A stretch of DNA of 64,000 bases. Source: Lepraria neglecta (lineage: Eukaryota; Ascomycota; Lecanoromycetes; Lecanorales; Stereocaulaceae). The notes below the pieces were generated by a model. The model saw nothing but the letters and a program-made list of their open reading frames with translations, ran no database searches and was not told the origin of the DNA. The stretch lies in NCBI GenBank assembly GCA_033220425.1, contig CM065650.1, positions 2,852,001 to 2,916,000 on the forward strand, read 5' to 3'. The translations under genes and the position numbers were made by a program. Positions within the stretch are counted from its first letter, which is position 1, and every line of letters starts with the position of its first letter. Below, one piece after another: positions 1-11,026 of the stretch.

Positions 1-391
1 CCATCAGGCGAGGCATGGTTGTTGGATGAGATCGTGATGAAGGAGAAATTCCTGAACTTCAGGTACGCCTGTCACAATGTATTAGTATGTCCCAGAGCAA
101 AGCTAGGCTCCTTGCGTTGCTTACCTGCCACTTCAGACAGCCAGGGTTAAAAGATGGTGCGCCCCGCCTAGCTCCATTGTCTGTCGTGAAAACATACAAG
201 GCATGCTGATCCCTGTGTTGAGCTGTTCGTTGCGGGAGCTCGTTCTGCCCATATGTCTCGAGAGGGAATTTATCAAAGAGGCGCTTTATGGGCTGGGGCG
301 TCGTAAACCATGGCCATGATGAATTCTTGGGTTGCGCTTTGGCTCGAGGCTTTGGCTTCTCTTCAGGCGCAGCGTTAGCATCTTGTGGCAT
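1..391 (-). CDS. SAM35: SAM35 / metaxin-like mitochondrial sorting and assembly subunit (5' part, cut by window edge)
   Basis: Two exons are visible, 391..125 and 68..1, separated by a 56-bp intron (69..124) with a GTAAGC donor. The protein starts MPQDANAAPEEKPKPRAKAQ, then shows the conserved block PWFTTPQPIKRLFDKFPLET and the stretch RDQHALYVFTTDNGARRGAP. After the intron it reads AYLKFRNFSFITISSNNHAS. These are the N-terminal signatures I know from fungal Sam35/Tom38. In that family the protein sits on the cytosolic face of the mitochondrial outer membrane in the SAM complex and binds the beta-signal of precursors. The C-terminal, GST-like part lies outside the window. The call rests on remembered family sequence and the exact splice match. 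Confidence 0.88.
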
Positions 392-852
392 TGTTCAGAT
401 CCATGCTATTGTTCGCAAATAAATTTGAAGCTGCTCGAGGCACCAAGATTGCCCCATGTGATCTAGCCCTAGCCCTAGTTCTCCTGGGATTCGTTGATCT
501 TCAACTTTACTCACCGCTTACCACCCAGAAGGTTTTCTAGAATCAGACTAGAACTTCTATGGTGGCCCAAGCGGGAGGGTACTTTGATATCCTCCCTGAG
601 AAAAGGATTATTCCATGATCATACTTGGAGGTGTGTCGAAGACGAAGGTAGACCTGCTAGGTTCTCACTGGACTCTACGATACACTATATGTCGGTTGCC
701 TCTAAATGCCGTTCTTTCCTGTGGAATACTGAAAATTTCCCATTAATTCAAGTTCTTGATAGCTTTGCTGCATTGTCATCCCAATTTGATCCTGGTACTC
801 CGCCTTGGCTCCCTGCGATTTCTGGGCTTTCTACCTAAAAAGCAGATCAAGT
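392..852. other. intergenic, with one unassigned open frame
   Basis: This holds the divergent upstream region of SAM35. A 114-residue open frame on the plus strand (494..838) has no signature I recognise. It lies just upstream of a decayed dehydrogenase and may be chance or debris. Confidence 0.4.
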
Positions 853-1858
853 TTTCACTCCCAAGATCAGTTATCCTGTAGTCACCATTGTGACTGGCGC
901 GGTGAGTAGTGTCCCTATATTGATAAAGAGGCAAGAGCTTTATTGTTATATTAAGGCTTTTAGAACTGTGGAATTGGTAAAGCCATTGCAGAAAGCCTCG
1001 TCAATAGCTTCCAAGATCGGTTCGTTCTGTACGCCACATCACGAAAGGGGCTTGGTCTGGGAGTCAAGACAGCCTTAGAAACCTAGGTTAGGTACCTAGT
1101 GCTCGACATTGCGGACCGTGCAAACATTCAGAACCTGGTAAAAGCTATTCAACGAGGCTTTTGATGTCTTGATCAACCACGCAGGTGTAAACCTTGATGA
1201 CGATTATACCCCAGAACATCTTAAGTCTACCTCGGACACTAATGTTCGAGGGACTCTGCATGTGGGTGCTCAGCTCATGTGATTGGCTGGAAGATGCATT
1301 CTGACGCTGCTGGTCGCAGATATGTGAGACTTTCATCCCTTTATTGAGAAAGGATGACGAATCGTCAACGTATCCTCTACTGGGTCGTTTCTGAATCAGT
1401 ACAGCAAAGAGATCCAACGAGGCTTTAGAAGCCCCAATATGAGCCTTGAGGGCCTCGAAAGATTGATGCAAGAGTACCAAGAGTGCGCCCAAAATTGAAC
1501 CGAAAGCGCAAATGGCTGGCCACAAAAGTCCTACAGCGTCAGCAAAGCATGCATAAACGCTTTGACTGCTGTTTTGGCCAGAGACAATCCTGGTGTGACC
1601 GTAAATGCTTGCTGTCCTGGGTGGGTCGACACGGATATGGGGAAATTGGTGGGCTCAAGCCCAGTGAAAGGTAAGCCTTCATTACCTTTGACTCAAGCAC
1701 ATCCCTCCATTCCTTAACATTTTCCGCTTCTAGCCGATGGGGCCAAGATCCCCATTCGCCTTGGATTTGGTGACATAGATGGCGTGAGTGGACGCTATTG
1801 GGAGAACCCGTCGATTACAGACAAGGGCGATGGTCAGATGATGAAATGGTAAAAAGAC
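853..1858 (+). pseudogene. decayed short-chain dehydrogenase (carbonyl-reductase type)
   Basis: Classical SDR motifs follow one another across different frames. The cofactor loop reads VTIVTGA, then a probable intron (gtgagt..ttag, about 902..951), then NCGIGKAIAESLVNSF. Next come DVLINHAGVNLDDDYTPEHL (the NNAG region), the active-site [20 protein letters not shown] (YxxxK, near 1530) and [18 protein letters not shown], and finally the tail GVSGRYWEN. The reading is broken by a TAG after the TALET stretch (about 1083), a one-base shift in a T run near 1160, further stops around 1290-1500, and no clear ATG. The intact gene would be an NADPH-dependent carbonyl reductase of about 280 residues. 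Its order and completeness suggest a host gene in decay rather than an isolated fragment. Confidence 0.82.
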
Positions 1859-2482
1859 TATACTATTCAGAGAACGTTGAGGACAAAAAATGGCAGGACT
1901 AGGCGATAAGGGTGGGTGGACCATGGCAAACCCTGCGATAGGCTGACAATGAGAGTGTTCTTTTACTTAGTACAGAGTCCGTACCATGGAAATCAAAAGA
2001 CTTGAACCCATAAATTGACTTTCGTAACCAAATTTACTCTTTGCTAAACCACCTGGTACGCTATGCACCCCAACAATGTCAAATTGAGGCGAGTGACCTC
2101 GAAATGTCGACGATTTTTAATATTCAAGCTCCGAAAGTGCAGGGATAATGCGAGCCAAGGATCGGCCCGCTAGGCGCCGCTGCCGCTTTCGGTGATAGGT
2201 ACCCCCACCAATTTTTGCCCCTCATGCTACTCGTACTTTTAGTTCGACTTTCAATCTGCCATGTGAACTATCTTCTGAACTCTCCCTCGTTTGAATTCTT
2301 CCGCACTCACCCATACTCTTACTCTCACATTCATTACCACACATACCTCTCGACTCGGGTACTCGTCATTTATAGCAACTCACCTTCCGTCAGATTCTGC
2401 TCAAACTCACCTGTGCTCTTCCTTCCCACCGTCTGCCACTTGCTCACATTTCGCGCACTTTTGCGCGACTCCACCCTCGAGA
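1859..2482. other. intergenic / promoter side of the copper-fist gene
   Basis: No gene is seen. The part just before 2483 is strongly C- and T-rich (about 2285-2470), typical of ascomycete promoters and 5' leaders. Near 1980-2060 a tRNA-like motif was examined and rejected. Confidence 0.5.
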
Positions 2483-4167
2483 ATGCCCTTAGATGAAGAT
2501 GGCTGCAAGTGGGCCTGGTAAGTAATGCCAGCCATGCGCGCAGAGCCGGATCAATGCCGGCTTTGAGCTGCTCAGGCCTCCTGAAGCCAACAGCGCTGAC
2601 GTGGGTTACAGCGACACATGCATCCGCGGCCACCGAGCGACACGATGTTACCACTGGGACAGATGGATGATGAGAGTGAAGAAGCCTGGCCGGCCCTTAC
2701 GGAACTGCCATCACCATGGCAAGAGCTGCGAATGTGAAAAGGAGAGAGTCATTATGGTCCAGGTATCGAAAGGTCAGTACTGCGTCGCAATCTTGGCTTG
2801 AGTCGTGAATCATGTAGCTAAAAAGCGTGCAGGGGCCGGCGATTGTATCTGCAGGATTGTAAGAAGAGAAGGAGACCCACCAGATGGTTCCTCGAATGGG
2901 CAGTTCGCGGAACACGCTGGTGTCAGCCAACAGCCAATGTTTGCGCAGGGTCCACAACTCTCAAATCCGTACCAAGAAGTCCATGAGCTGCCTGATGGTT
3001 ACATTTATCGCCACACGGTTCCGTATCGGCCAGAGCGAGTCTTTAGCCATGGCACATTCCCTGGACCAGCGAACGAAAACGGCATGACAGCGGGCTCTCC
3101 ATGGGTAGGACCGAGCATAAATGGCTTTCCTCAAACAGACTCTTCCGCCGCAATGATGCCTCAGCAGCTTACTTCCTTTGAGCATTCAATGGCCATTCCA
3201 ACACCTGCACCAGCTGCACCAGCTTCACCATCACAGCCCCAGGCAAGCTGTTGTACTAAACAGGGCGACCAACCCCTCCCACAGTCAAATCCTCAAGCTC
3301 AGACGCCCTCCGGCTCAGTCCGTGACCCCTATAGTGATCGTATCTTGGGGGAAGGCCAATCTGATATGGCAAACGATTCGATGGCCTTCGCATTCTCCGC
3401 AGACGCTGCGGCAACCTACGGGGGTTACAAATATCCCGTTGGCGATAACCACACTCCGAAGCCATCTGTACCCACTCCACCTGGTCAAGTGGACTACAGT
3501 TCCATGCCACATACTACGACTCCGCTGAACCATTTTACACAAGAGCCACAGCTCTTCCAAGGCGGTAACGGCCATCAATGCCATCAAGTGATGCCTCAGC
3601 GTGCGGCGTCGGGGCCAATTGGATCAATGGCACCTTGTGCTGAATCTAACGTCGTCACTGATGGCATATCACAACCCTCCCATAGTTGTCATTGTGGCCC
3701 TGACTGTCAATGTCTATACTGTACAGCCCACCCACATAACGTGCCGACCACAAACCGTTTGACGGAGCTTCAAAGGATATTGGATAAAGACTTGAGGGCG
3801 TTTCCGGGAAGTCGACCCCAATCTCAGTATGGAGAGCTACCCACGGGCGATGAAAACATGATATCCATGATGCAAGATTCAGCACTCCAACCAAAATTCA
3901 ACCACGAAATGAACTCAGCCAGTACGGTTGGCTTTAGCACCCTACCTCCTCAAGCCAGCCATTTCTTCACGACTGGCTACCAGAAATTGCAGTATTCTGT
4001 GAAGCCCGACTGTGACGATGAGACGGGAACCTGCATGTGCGGCGATGATTGTGCTTGCCTTGGATGTACCTTTCATACGGGTCATGACGCGATACCGATA
4101 CCAATGTCTGAAGTAAGCTTTCCCAGCCTTATCATGTCTGCAAAGCTGAACATGTTTGCAGTCCTAA
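2483..4167 (+). CDS. copper-fist transcription factor, Mac1/GRISEA type
   Basis: The model has exons 2483..2517, 2612..2772, 2833..4112 and 4162..4167 (493 residues); all phases agree. The N-terminus MPLDEDGCKWAC continues across the first intron into DTCIRGHRATRCYHWDRW, then KKPGRPLRNCHHHGKSCECE. This is the copper-fist zinc module with its R/KGRP minor-groove element at about residue 40. The middle is long, polar and proline/glutamine-rich. Two C-terminal cysteine clusters, CHCGPDCQCLYCTAH (about residue 300) and CMCGDDCACLGCTFH (about residue 475), fit the CxCx3CxCx2CxxH repeats that bind Cu(I) in Mac1-like factors. By family knowledge such factors switch on high-affinity copper uptake when copper is scarce. 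The last intron is inferred; if unspliced, the frame reads to 4175 with a different tail. Confidence 0.9.
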
Positions 4168-4895
4168 AAGGTTGATGCGCTTGATCGATAACGAATTTCT
4201 TATTGGAATGGCGAAGGAGTTATTGTTTCATTGAATGAAACCTAGAATTGTGGTTTACTTGGCGTATAGATGGGATTGGGCATTACGGAAGATACCCCTG
4301 CATCATGGCCTGGCTGGCTTAAGGGCGTTTTGAGAAGTCTCATTGACAGGGTTTGCATAATGACGAGGCAGGTTGCCGGCATAGTCAAGGGGGTCTTCAT
4401 TATTCTCTTCATTGATGTTTCAGATGGACGCTAAAAGAGCTGTTTATGCCCGGGTTGCGTTACACTCGCTGTTGGAATAAGAGGTGGCTATATTACACTC
4501 GCTGTTGATAATGAGAGGTGGTTTCATTATCATCGACGGTTGTATTCGCTGCAAAGGTCTCCGGACCTTGAACATATCTTAGTCTCTGCCCGAATCAATG
4601 ATTACAAAAACCTAACCCTCGTGGATTGCATGCTGAACCCTGAGAGGAATTTCCACCGGAAACGCGAAAGAGCACCGGCATGTCTCGCTTCGCGTCTGCT
4701 AACTTCCTCCAACCTTCAACCTCCATCTTTAACCACTCAGCATCTGACTGATTGAGACCAGCTCAGTCCTTGCATCCTTTAATAGAAACATTTTATTAAT
4801 CTTCCAATGACACACATCGTCATACATCAAGTTTTCAGACTCCGACATCCTCTCGCATCGCTACCTTATCTCAGGAGCGCCCTCCCATCAGCAGA
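4168..4895. other. intergenic between copper-fist gene and the 862-residue gene
   Basis: No gene is supported. It contains an imperfect tandem direct repeat (4460-4526) and, close to 4896, a pyrimidine-rich leader. Confidence 0.5.
4460..4526. repeat. imperfect tandem direct repeat, two units of about 33 bp
   Basis: Each unit begins TTACACTCGCTGTTG and ends GAGGTGG plus a few bases; the units start at 4460 and 4493 and differ by a few substitutions. Function unknown. Confidence 0.75.
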
Positions 4896-7484
4896 ATGAA
4901 TTGGACAGGCGGTAACCTATCACGCTCCCGCAACGCCAACACCTTAGTCACAGCTAAACAGAAGAATCATTTCGCTAAAGTTAGAGCAAAGCTCCAGAAT
5001 GCTCGGTCCTTTACGCCTGCAATTCGGACCTTCGACTTCGGCCATTGGCAGCCAGAATACGAAGCCAGGCGTCCCTCACGGGCACAGTCAGGATCTACGA
5101 AGAAACACCGGCAACTGCGAGAGCAGACGATCTTGGACGACTTCGAGAACACAGGACCGCTCGCGAGAAAATTGGAAAGTCTCAAACCTCGAAGCAATAA
5201 GCGAAAACGCACTCCAATCAAGCAGGAGCAATCCAATTTGCAGACACAGCCTGAGAGCCACCACAAGGGCCGGTCAGCCTCGCCAATCGTCATCCGTTCA
5301 CGATCTTCCTCCTCGTCTTCATCGCAGTCTTCACACAAAGCTACAGTAACCCAAGTCCAACCTCCAACCTCCAGCAGCTCAGCTGTTCCGAACCACACGA
5401 GCATTGAGGCGAAGCGTCGGCAACTGCTACAGATGCAAGACTGGGTCGGAGTAGAACGCAAGCACTCGAGGCCTGTTCACATGCAATTCACCGATGCGAG
5501 AGACAGGAACATGATAGGTAGGCGTCGCCAGATCAAGAAACCCATTTCTTACTTGCAGGCTACCCACCATCAGCCAGTGAGGCGGAGAGACCACCTCGAA
5601 GAACCCAGAGGACTAGCATCACCAGACCAATACTTTAGCGTTGATCAGATGAGTATTCGAATTGGTTCTGCTGCTGACAAGAGTGCATGGACACCAATCT
5701 CAGATGAAGTGTTGCTTGACTCCGAAGTCAACGAAGCAGGTCAAAGGCCGTCGCCAGCAGTGCCTACTATCAAAGCTGGTGAGCTGGGATCTTTGCATCT
5801 GCCTGATCAAGGCCTACATGATATACGCACACCGTCTGCTTTTATGGACCGCAACTCCTCACCCTCATCCTCGTCCGCTTTCGTCCCGCTCTCACATGGA
5901 AATGCGCACATGTTTCAGCGAGCTACGCTTCCAGTCGATGCTGAAGACGATGATGAGAGCTTTATACAAACAAGGGGGCCCGAAATAGAATTGACATACG
6001 AGGAGTCTGAGCCAGCACAAGAGGAACCAAGATTCAGACTAGTCTTCGAGAACACACCTCAACCTTATGCTCAGGCTTCAGAAGCTAGGGCAAGCAGCCC
6101 CATCGTCCGAGACTTCACCTCACCTAAGGTGCAGACGCCTGTCGCCACACAAAAGGAACCAGTACTCTCAAGAGGTCAAGAGGCCTGGCTCGCGAACGGC
6201 CATCATCTCCCCAACGATCATTCATCTGGCGACCATGCTCTTTCTACACCGCCCTTCACAATGGCAGCATCAAAACATTTGATGGAGCTCCAGAACTGTG
6301 GACTCAACATTGCGAGCCAAGGCAATATGAGCAAATGCATGGACAATGACCGCGAGACATTACCTGTACAGAATTTAGAGCAGATTATGAGCTCAGACGT
6401 TTTGGAAGCTGCTCCTACAAATGAAGACCCAAGATTTTCAGCACGAATAAAAGAAATTAACCAGAAGAAGCCTCGAACAACTCAAGAAGAGGAGTCATTA
6501 TGGAGAAGCTTCACCATGTTAGATGACTTGGAAGGTCCTGCTTCGAACAACAGTGCAAAAGAGCCAGCTACAAAACCACCATCGACCTCGACAGCCCCAC
6601 CTCCTGAGGCAGCAGAGGAAGAAGAACAAATCTGGCGCAACTTTATCTTCAGCGACGACGACCCCAACAACGAATGGACCATCGAAGAACCCCCACCCCC
6701 AACCCAAACACAGTCTCCCTACGACCCATCCCGCACCCCCTCCATGTTCGCTGAAGCGGCAACAAGTCCCATCAAACAAAACCTACACATGGACATGCTC
6801 AAAGCAAGCTTTGACGAGACAACGGTTTCTCCCAACGAAAGCTTCCACCGTACCGGAACATTAGCCTCCTCTTCTTCCGTCGAAGCCCGACACGCCACCG
6901 ACGCACTTTCTGTGTCCTTCGCGGAAGCATCGCCTGATACGGAAGATTCTGTAGAGCTTTTGAAGGAAGCCACTTTCCAGCCAAAACCTTCCGACATTGA
7001 TTCAATGCTGGTGGAAGCAAGTCCAGCCGAGAAGAAGACTTTCGCCTCTAAGCCCTGTGGATCACCACCTTTACCGAAGCCTGCCATTCGAAAAGACAGT
7101 CTGTCTGCTCTCATAGCTCAAGCCACATCCTTGCTGCAAAAGCTTCCTCGAAAGTATGATCCACCTTCTCTGGTTGCTGAAGCTTCGAGCGGATCGATGC
7201 AAGCTAGCTCGAGTCCTGTAAACGTATCCTCAGACGAGCTGCAGCGGTCTCCTGTCCGTGCGCCTCCAGCTCTTGTGGAGCACAAGGAGCCTAAGGTCGT
7301 CTTCACTCCGCCCAAGCGCTATGTCGGAGAGCGAGCAGCTGATCCACCAGAGCCCGTAACTCTTGGCAGAATACTACGGAACGGGAAGAGGCTAAGTGGC
7401 CAACCGGGAAAGAAGGGTCGAAAAGGCAAAGCCAATACTAAGCCTGAGGTCGAGGACGACGGAGACGACATCGAGGATGACTGA
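4896..7484 (+). CDS. conserved fungal protein of unknown function, 862 residues
   Basis: This is a single uninterrupted exon. The N-terminus MNWTGGNLSRSRNANTLVTA followed by KQKNHFAKVRAKLQN is a block I have seen at the start of many ascomycete hypothetical proteins, so the start is well supported. The rest is low-complexity and polar, with serine-rich (about residues 125-160) and acidic or proline-rich stretches. A short motif recurs: EEESLWRSFTMLDD (about residue 530) and EEEQIWRNFIFSDDD (about residue 580) look like internal repeats of one degenerate motif. Another short repeat, F/S-x-EA-(S/T) (FAEAATSP, FAEASPDT, LVEASPAE, LVAEASSG), occurs four times between about residues 610 and 770. 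The C-terminus is basic then acidic (KKGRKGKANTKPEVEDDGDD). It is probably nuclear and largely disordered. No enzyme fold is seen. Confidence 0.85.
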   Translation: MNWTGGNLSRSRNANTLVTAKQKNHFAKVRAKLQNARSFTPAIRTFDFGHWQPEYEARRPSRAQSGSTKKHRQLREQTILDDFENTGPLARKLESLKPRSNKRKRTPIKQEQSNLQTQPESHHKGRSASPIVIRSRSSSSSSSQSSHKATVTQVQPPTSSSSAVPNHTSIEAKRRQLLQMQDWVGVERKHSRPVHMQFTDARDRNMIGRRRQIKKPISYLQATHHQPVRRRDHLEEPRGLASPDQYFSVDQMSIRIGSAADKSAWTPISDEVLLDSEVNEAGQRPSPAVPTIKAGELGSLHLPDQGLHDIRTPSAFMDRNSSPSSSSAFVPLSHGNAHMFQRATLPVDAEDDDESFIQTRGPEIELTYEESEPAQEEPRFRLVFENTPQPYAQASEARASSPIVRDFTSPKVQTPVATQKEPVLSRGQEAWLANGHHLPNDHSSGDHALSTPPFTMAASKHLMELQNCGLNIASQGNMSKCMDNDRETLPVQNLEQIMSSDVLEAAPTNEDPRFSARIKEINQKKPRTTQEEESLWRSFTMLDDLEGPASNNSAKEPATKPPSTSTAPPPEAAEEEEQIWRNFIFSDDDPNNEWTIEEPPPPTQTQSPYDPSRTPSMFAEAATSPIKQNLHMDMLKASFDETTVSPNESFHRTGTLASSSSVEARHATDALSVSFAEASPDTEDSVELLKEATFQPKPSDIDSMLVEASPAEKKTFASKPCGSPPLPKPAIRKDSLSALIAQATSLLQKLPRKYDPPSLVAEASSGSMQASSSPVNVSSDELQRSPVRAPPALVEHKEPKVVFTPPKRYVGERAADPPEPVTLGRILRNGKRLSGQPGKKGRKGKANTKPEVEDDGDDIEDD

Positions 7485-7731
7485 CGTAGGCGCAGCAGCA
7501 CAGGTTCAGTGTTACGAACGTTTTGGGGGAGCATTTATCTTGGTATCACCATCTACCAACTCCTCCATTGCTTGATTGCTATCTCTGCTTCATCGTTTCT
7601 GCATTTGCTCAGACATCAAGGTTAGCTAGCTGAGCTCACAGGTTTGGTCATAATTCAAGCATGTAGGGCATGCTAGCAGCCGTGCGTCATTCGTCCCAGC
7701 TCATCTAATCATTTCAATCGTGATCGAGCTC

Positions 7732-10002
7732 TTAGCTTTCTTGCAAATCAGCAACATTCGGATACCTCAAATCCGCCTCACCTTCCAAATGTTCCATCCA
7801 CTTCTTCAAAAACTCACTCCCCTTCCCCACCGTCTCACTATCCCCAATCGCACACAACTGCCTCTTCGGCCTCGTCATAGCAACATTCAATCTCCTCTCC
7901 TCCGCCAAAAACCCCACCTCCTTTGCCTCATTACTCCTCACCAAACTAACAACCACGGCCTCCTTCTCCCGCCCCTGAAACCCATCTACACTCCCCAGCT
8001 CTATCCCTGGGAACTGCTCTTTTAGCCCGAGGTCGTGAGACAGGTAGGATAGTTGCGCGTTGTAGGGCGTTATAACTGCTATGTCTTCTGCGTGCACGCC
8101 AGCTGCAATGAGGGCGCTGACGTGGGCTTTCACGAGGAGAGCTTCTGAGGGGTTGGATTTGCTGTCGTTTAACAATGACCCCTTAGTTGGAGTCTTGCCA
8201 TCTCCACCACTGGCCTCATCTGAGGCAGCGCTCTCTGGGAAATCGCCGCCCTGGGTATCGCAGAATATCAACGGCTCTCTGGTGTCGTCTGTATCTTCGA
8301 CCGGATAGAGAAGCGTAGTAAGTAACCGGCCAGCCACGCTCGGCGCAGCGATGAGAGCAGAATCGTACATGGCGTCAGAGGGGAACCGCATAATTTTCTC
8401 GTGCATGCGGTATTGAGTCGTGAGCATGTGTTTTATGCTGGGGCCATGGAGGGTCAGGAGGCGGGAGAAGAGTGTCGTTTCGAGGGTCAAGGTGTCTTTG
8501 GACTCGGACTTGGACTTGTCCTTTTCGGGCTTTGCTTTCGAGGGTGTCGATTTGACGGTAGGCGGTAACTGCAGATGATCCCCCGCCAGCACGAGTTTCT
8601 TCGCCACAAGAAGCGGAATCCAGCACTGGGCTTCAAGTGCTTGACTTGCTTCGTCGATGATCACAACATCAAACTCTTCATTGCGAAGTTGATAACCCCC
8701 AGCACCGTGCAGTGTCGCGAGAACAACTTTACTCCCCCCAACAAGCGTACTAACGCACTGCTTCTCCCTCTCCCGATACTCCTTCCTCAAATCCTTCATA
8801 TCAGTATAAATCGCCCTCCTCTCCCTCCCATTGCGCGTCTTCTTGATACTAGCTTGTTTCGCATCCATCTCCTTTCTCACATCTTTCACTATTGAGGCGG
8901 CTTCTGAGGTCTGGGTTAGGACCTCGAGGGAGTGGTTGAGGACGGAGGGGAGGAGGCGTGCTGGGTGGCCGAGACGGAGGATGGGGATTTTGTGGGGGGC
9001 GAGGCGCTCGACTATGTTGTCGACTGAGATGTTGGAGGGGCCGCAGACTAGGATTCGCATTTTGCGGTGGAGGAGTTGCAGGATTAGTTCTATGAGGGTG
9101 TAGGTCTTGCCGGTCTGAAGCATGTTAGCTCTCGCATCTTGGATCTGGGGTTGTAGAGACTTGCTCCAGGTGGTCCATGTATCAGCGCCACCTCCCTCGA
9201 AGCCAGCGCAAACTTCACAGCATCTCTCTGCGAGTTGTCGAGTGTCTCATCAAAGAACTTGACGTCGTCCTCCGAGGCTTGTTGCACCGGTGTAGGCGTG
9301 TCTAATCCGAACAATATCCTCGCAAGAGTCGTATACTCCTTCTCCTCCATCTTCTTCAGCCTCTCCATAGTCTGGTTCATCCTACCCAACTATAGTCAGC
9401 CCACCATCTTTCCCAAATCCCCACTGCTCGTAGTAGACTCACCTCTTGTAAGTAACATCATTAGCCAACTTAACCCTACCATCCCACCCCAACGTCAGCC
9501 TTCCCATCCCCTCCCAATCCCCAACAACACATACACAAAGTCGAAATCGGATACATACTCACACCCACAATCTCCCTCCCAGCCCGTCTTCCTCGCCCTT
9601 TCCCTCCCCAAGCGCAACTTGTAGTCCCTTATTGTTTACCCTGACCACCACCCCCTCGCAACCTCTATTCTCCATAGTAGCTTTCTCCTTCTTCCTCTCC
9701 CCACCCTTTGGCTGTTCCCCTACCCTCACAATATCCCCAACGCGTACACCATGCTCACCCACCACTCCATCATTTCCGATAGCATGATCTTGTTCCAGCT
9801 CTAGGACCGTCTTACCTCCTAAGCCTGTCCGCTGGGAGGAGATGACGAGGTTTGTGATTGCGAGGCCGGCTCGGGCGAGGGTAGTTGGGGAGGTGGAGGA
9901 GAGGAGGGTGGCGGTTGATGAGGTCTCGGCGGCTTGTTCGGTGGCGAGGAGGGTAAGTTGGGAATCGGCGAACGTAGAGGGATTGAGGGGCTTTGGAGCC
10001 AT
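7732..10002 (-). CDS. superfamily 1 DNA/RNA helicase, IGHMBP2 / Hcs1 type (690 residues)
   Basis: Exons are 10002..9563, 9475..9443, 9381..9165 and 9114..7732; phases close exactly. An N-terminal beta-barrel-like region (about residues 1-150) leads into VKLANDVTYKR and MNQTMERLKKMEE. The helicase core follows: Walker A HGPPGTGKT (residues 226-234), DEASQALEAQCWIPLL with LVLAGDHLQLPPT (Walker B and Q-loop), TQYRMHEKIMRFPSDAMYDS, VDGFQGREKEAVVVSLVRSN and RLNVAMTRPKRQLCAIGD. This is the order of the UPF1-like family, closest to the yeast DNA polymerase alpha-associated helicase A. Known members unwind DNA and RNA 5' to 3' using ATP. The intron inside the Walker A coding sequence (9115..9164) starts with GC rather than GT. 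The IGHMBP2 R3H domain is not evident in this short form. Confidence 0.93.
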
Positions 10003-11026
10003 TATGGTTTATGGGGTGGGAGTCATTGGGAGTTCGGTAGAGTATGGTGGATGGACAGGTGGGAGTTAGGACGTTGGTGTGCGGTGTTGCCAGAGAAAGG
10101 CTGCAGGGTAGTAACACAGTAACGGAGGACAAATTAAGTCTTCGTTGTTGTGAAGGCGTGAACGAAGTTGAGAAATTCGTTGGTTGAAAGAGGAAGGGAG
10201 ATTGCGGGGCTGTCGAGGTGCTTTGGTGCTGTATTTAGTACTGTAATAAATGCTCCACTAAAAGCGACTTGGAGTCAGAATTTCGATGCAGCTAACAAGC
10301 AGGGTCGATAGTAAGCTGTGTCTACGAACCACAGCTAGAGGTGTTCACGAGGAGTTTCACATCAATGTTGCATGCATGTGGAAGACCCCTCATTTTCATT
10401 CAAGATTCTCATTCATATATATTGCTGACTACCATAACTAAAAAAACCTCCAAGTCACTATCACACTCCAGAATCCCAACTAGCATGCCAAACAGACAGC
10501 CTAACCCATTTTTAAGCGAGGCAGTCCCAATGGCAATCCTGGCAGGTAGCTACTCCAGCTTGGTCCAGATCCTTAATTACAAAACAAACGGTTATACAAC
10601 AGGAAGAAGGTCAACATATATAAGCTCGTTAAAAGGGTTCCCTTGCAGAAATGAAAAAGACCTCCAGTGGGTATCAAGCTTGCAGGGATGTTTATCCTCC
10701 CTTATGGAAATTGCCTCCAATGGACACAAGAGGATCCTGCAAATTCCCCAGGGAAGAGATGGTCCTGCATATGGATGAGACCTGGATCCGGAGGTCACGA
10801 TAGAATCAGAGCATGTCCCGCGATAGAATCAGAAGTCAAATGGCTCCAAGTAAGCAGTGCAGTAGCGAGGAAAAGTACACCATGGTGTGGCAAGCCATGG
10901 CGCGCAGATCTGGAACTGCGGCTTCCTTTTCATGTAGCATATAGTAATAATCCGGACTCCATGGTAGAATTTTTTCTGTGGAAAACTTAACATATCTCAA
11001 GAAGGTAATCTGTAATCCCTTTGATT
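10003..11026. other. intergenic, no supported gene
   Basis: The 5' side of the helicase (10003-10140) is G-rich on this strand. A 145-residue open frame at 10341..10778 has no recognisable feature and is treated as chance. Confidence 0.5.

Noticed and set aside
494-838. 114-residue frame upstream of the SDR pseudogene
   Set aside because: No motif, no splice logic, no recognisable relation to the SDR; likely chance or debris.
1980-2062. tRNA-like stretch on the minus strand with a GGTTCAAGTC loop and flanking CGTACCA / TGGTACG inverted repeat
   Set aside because: The T-arm is not adjacent to the possible acceptor stem, the D- and anticodon stems do not pair convincingly, and no intron model helps. 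It may be a decayed tRNA, but I cannot support it.
10341-10778. 145-residue plus-strand frame upstream of the first C2H2 gene
   Set aside because: Composition and lack of any conserved block suggest an open frame by chance.
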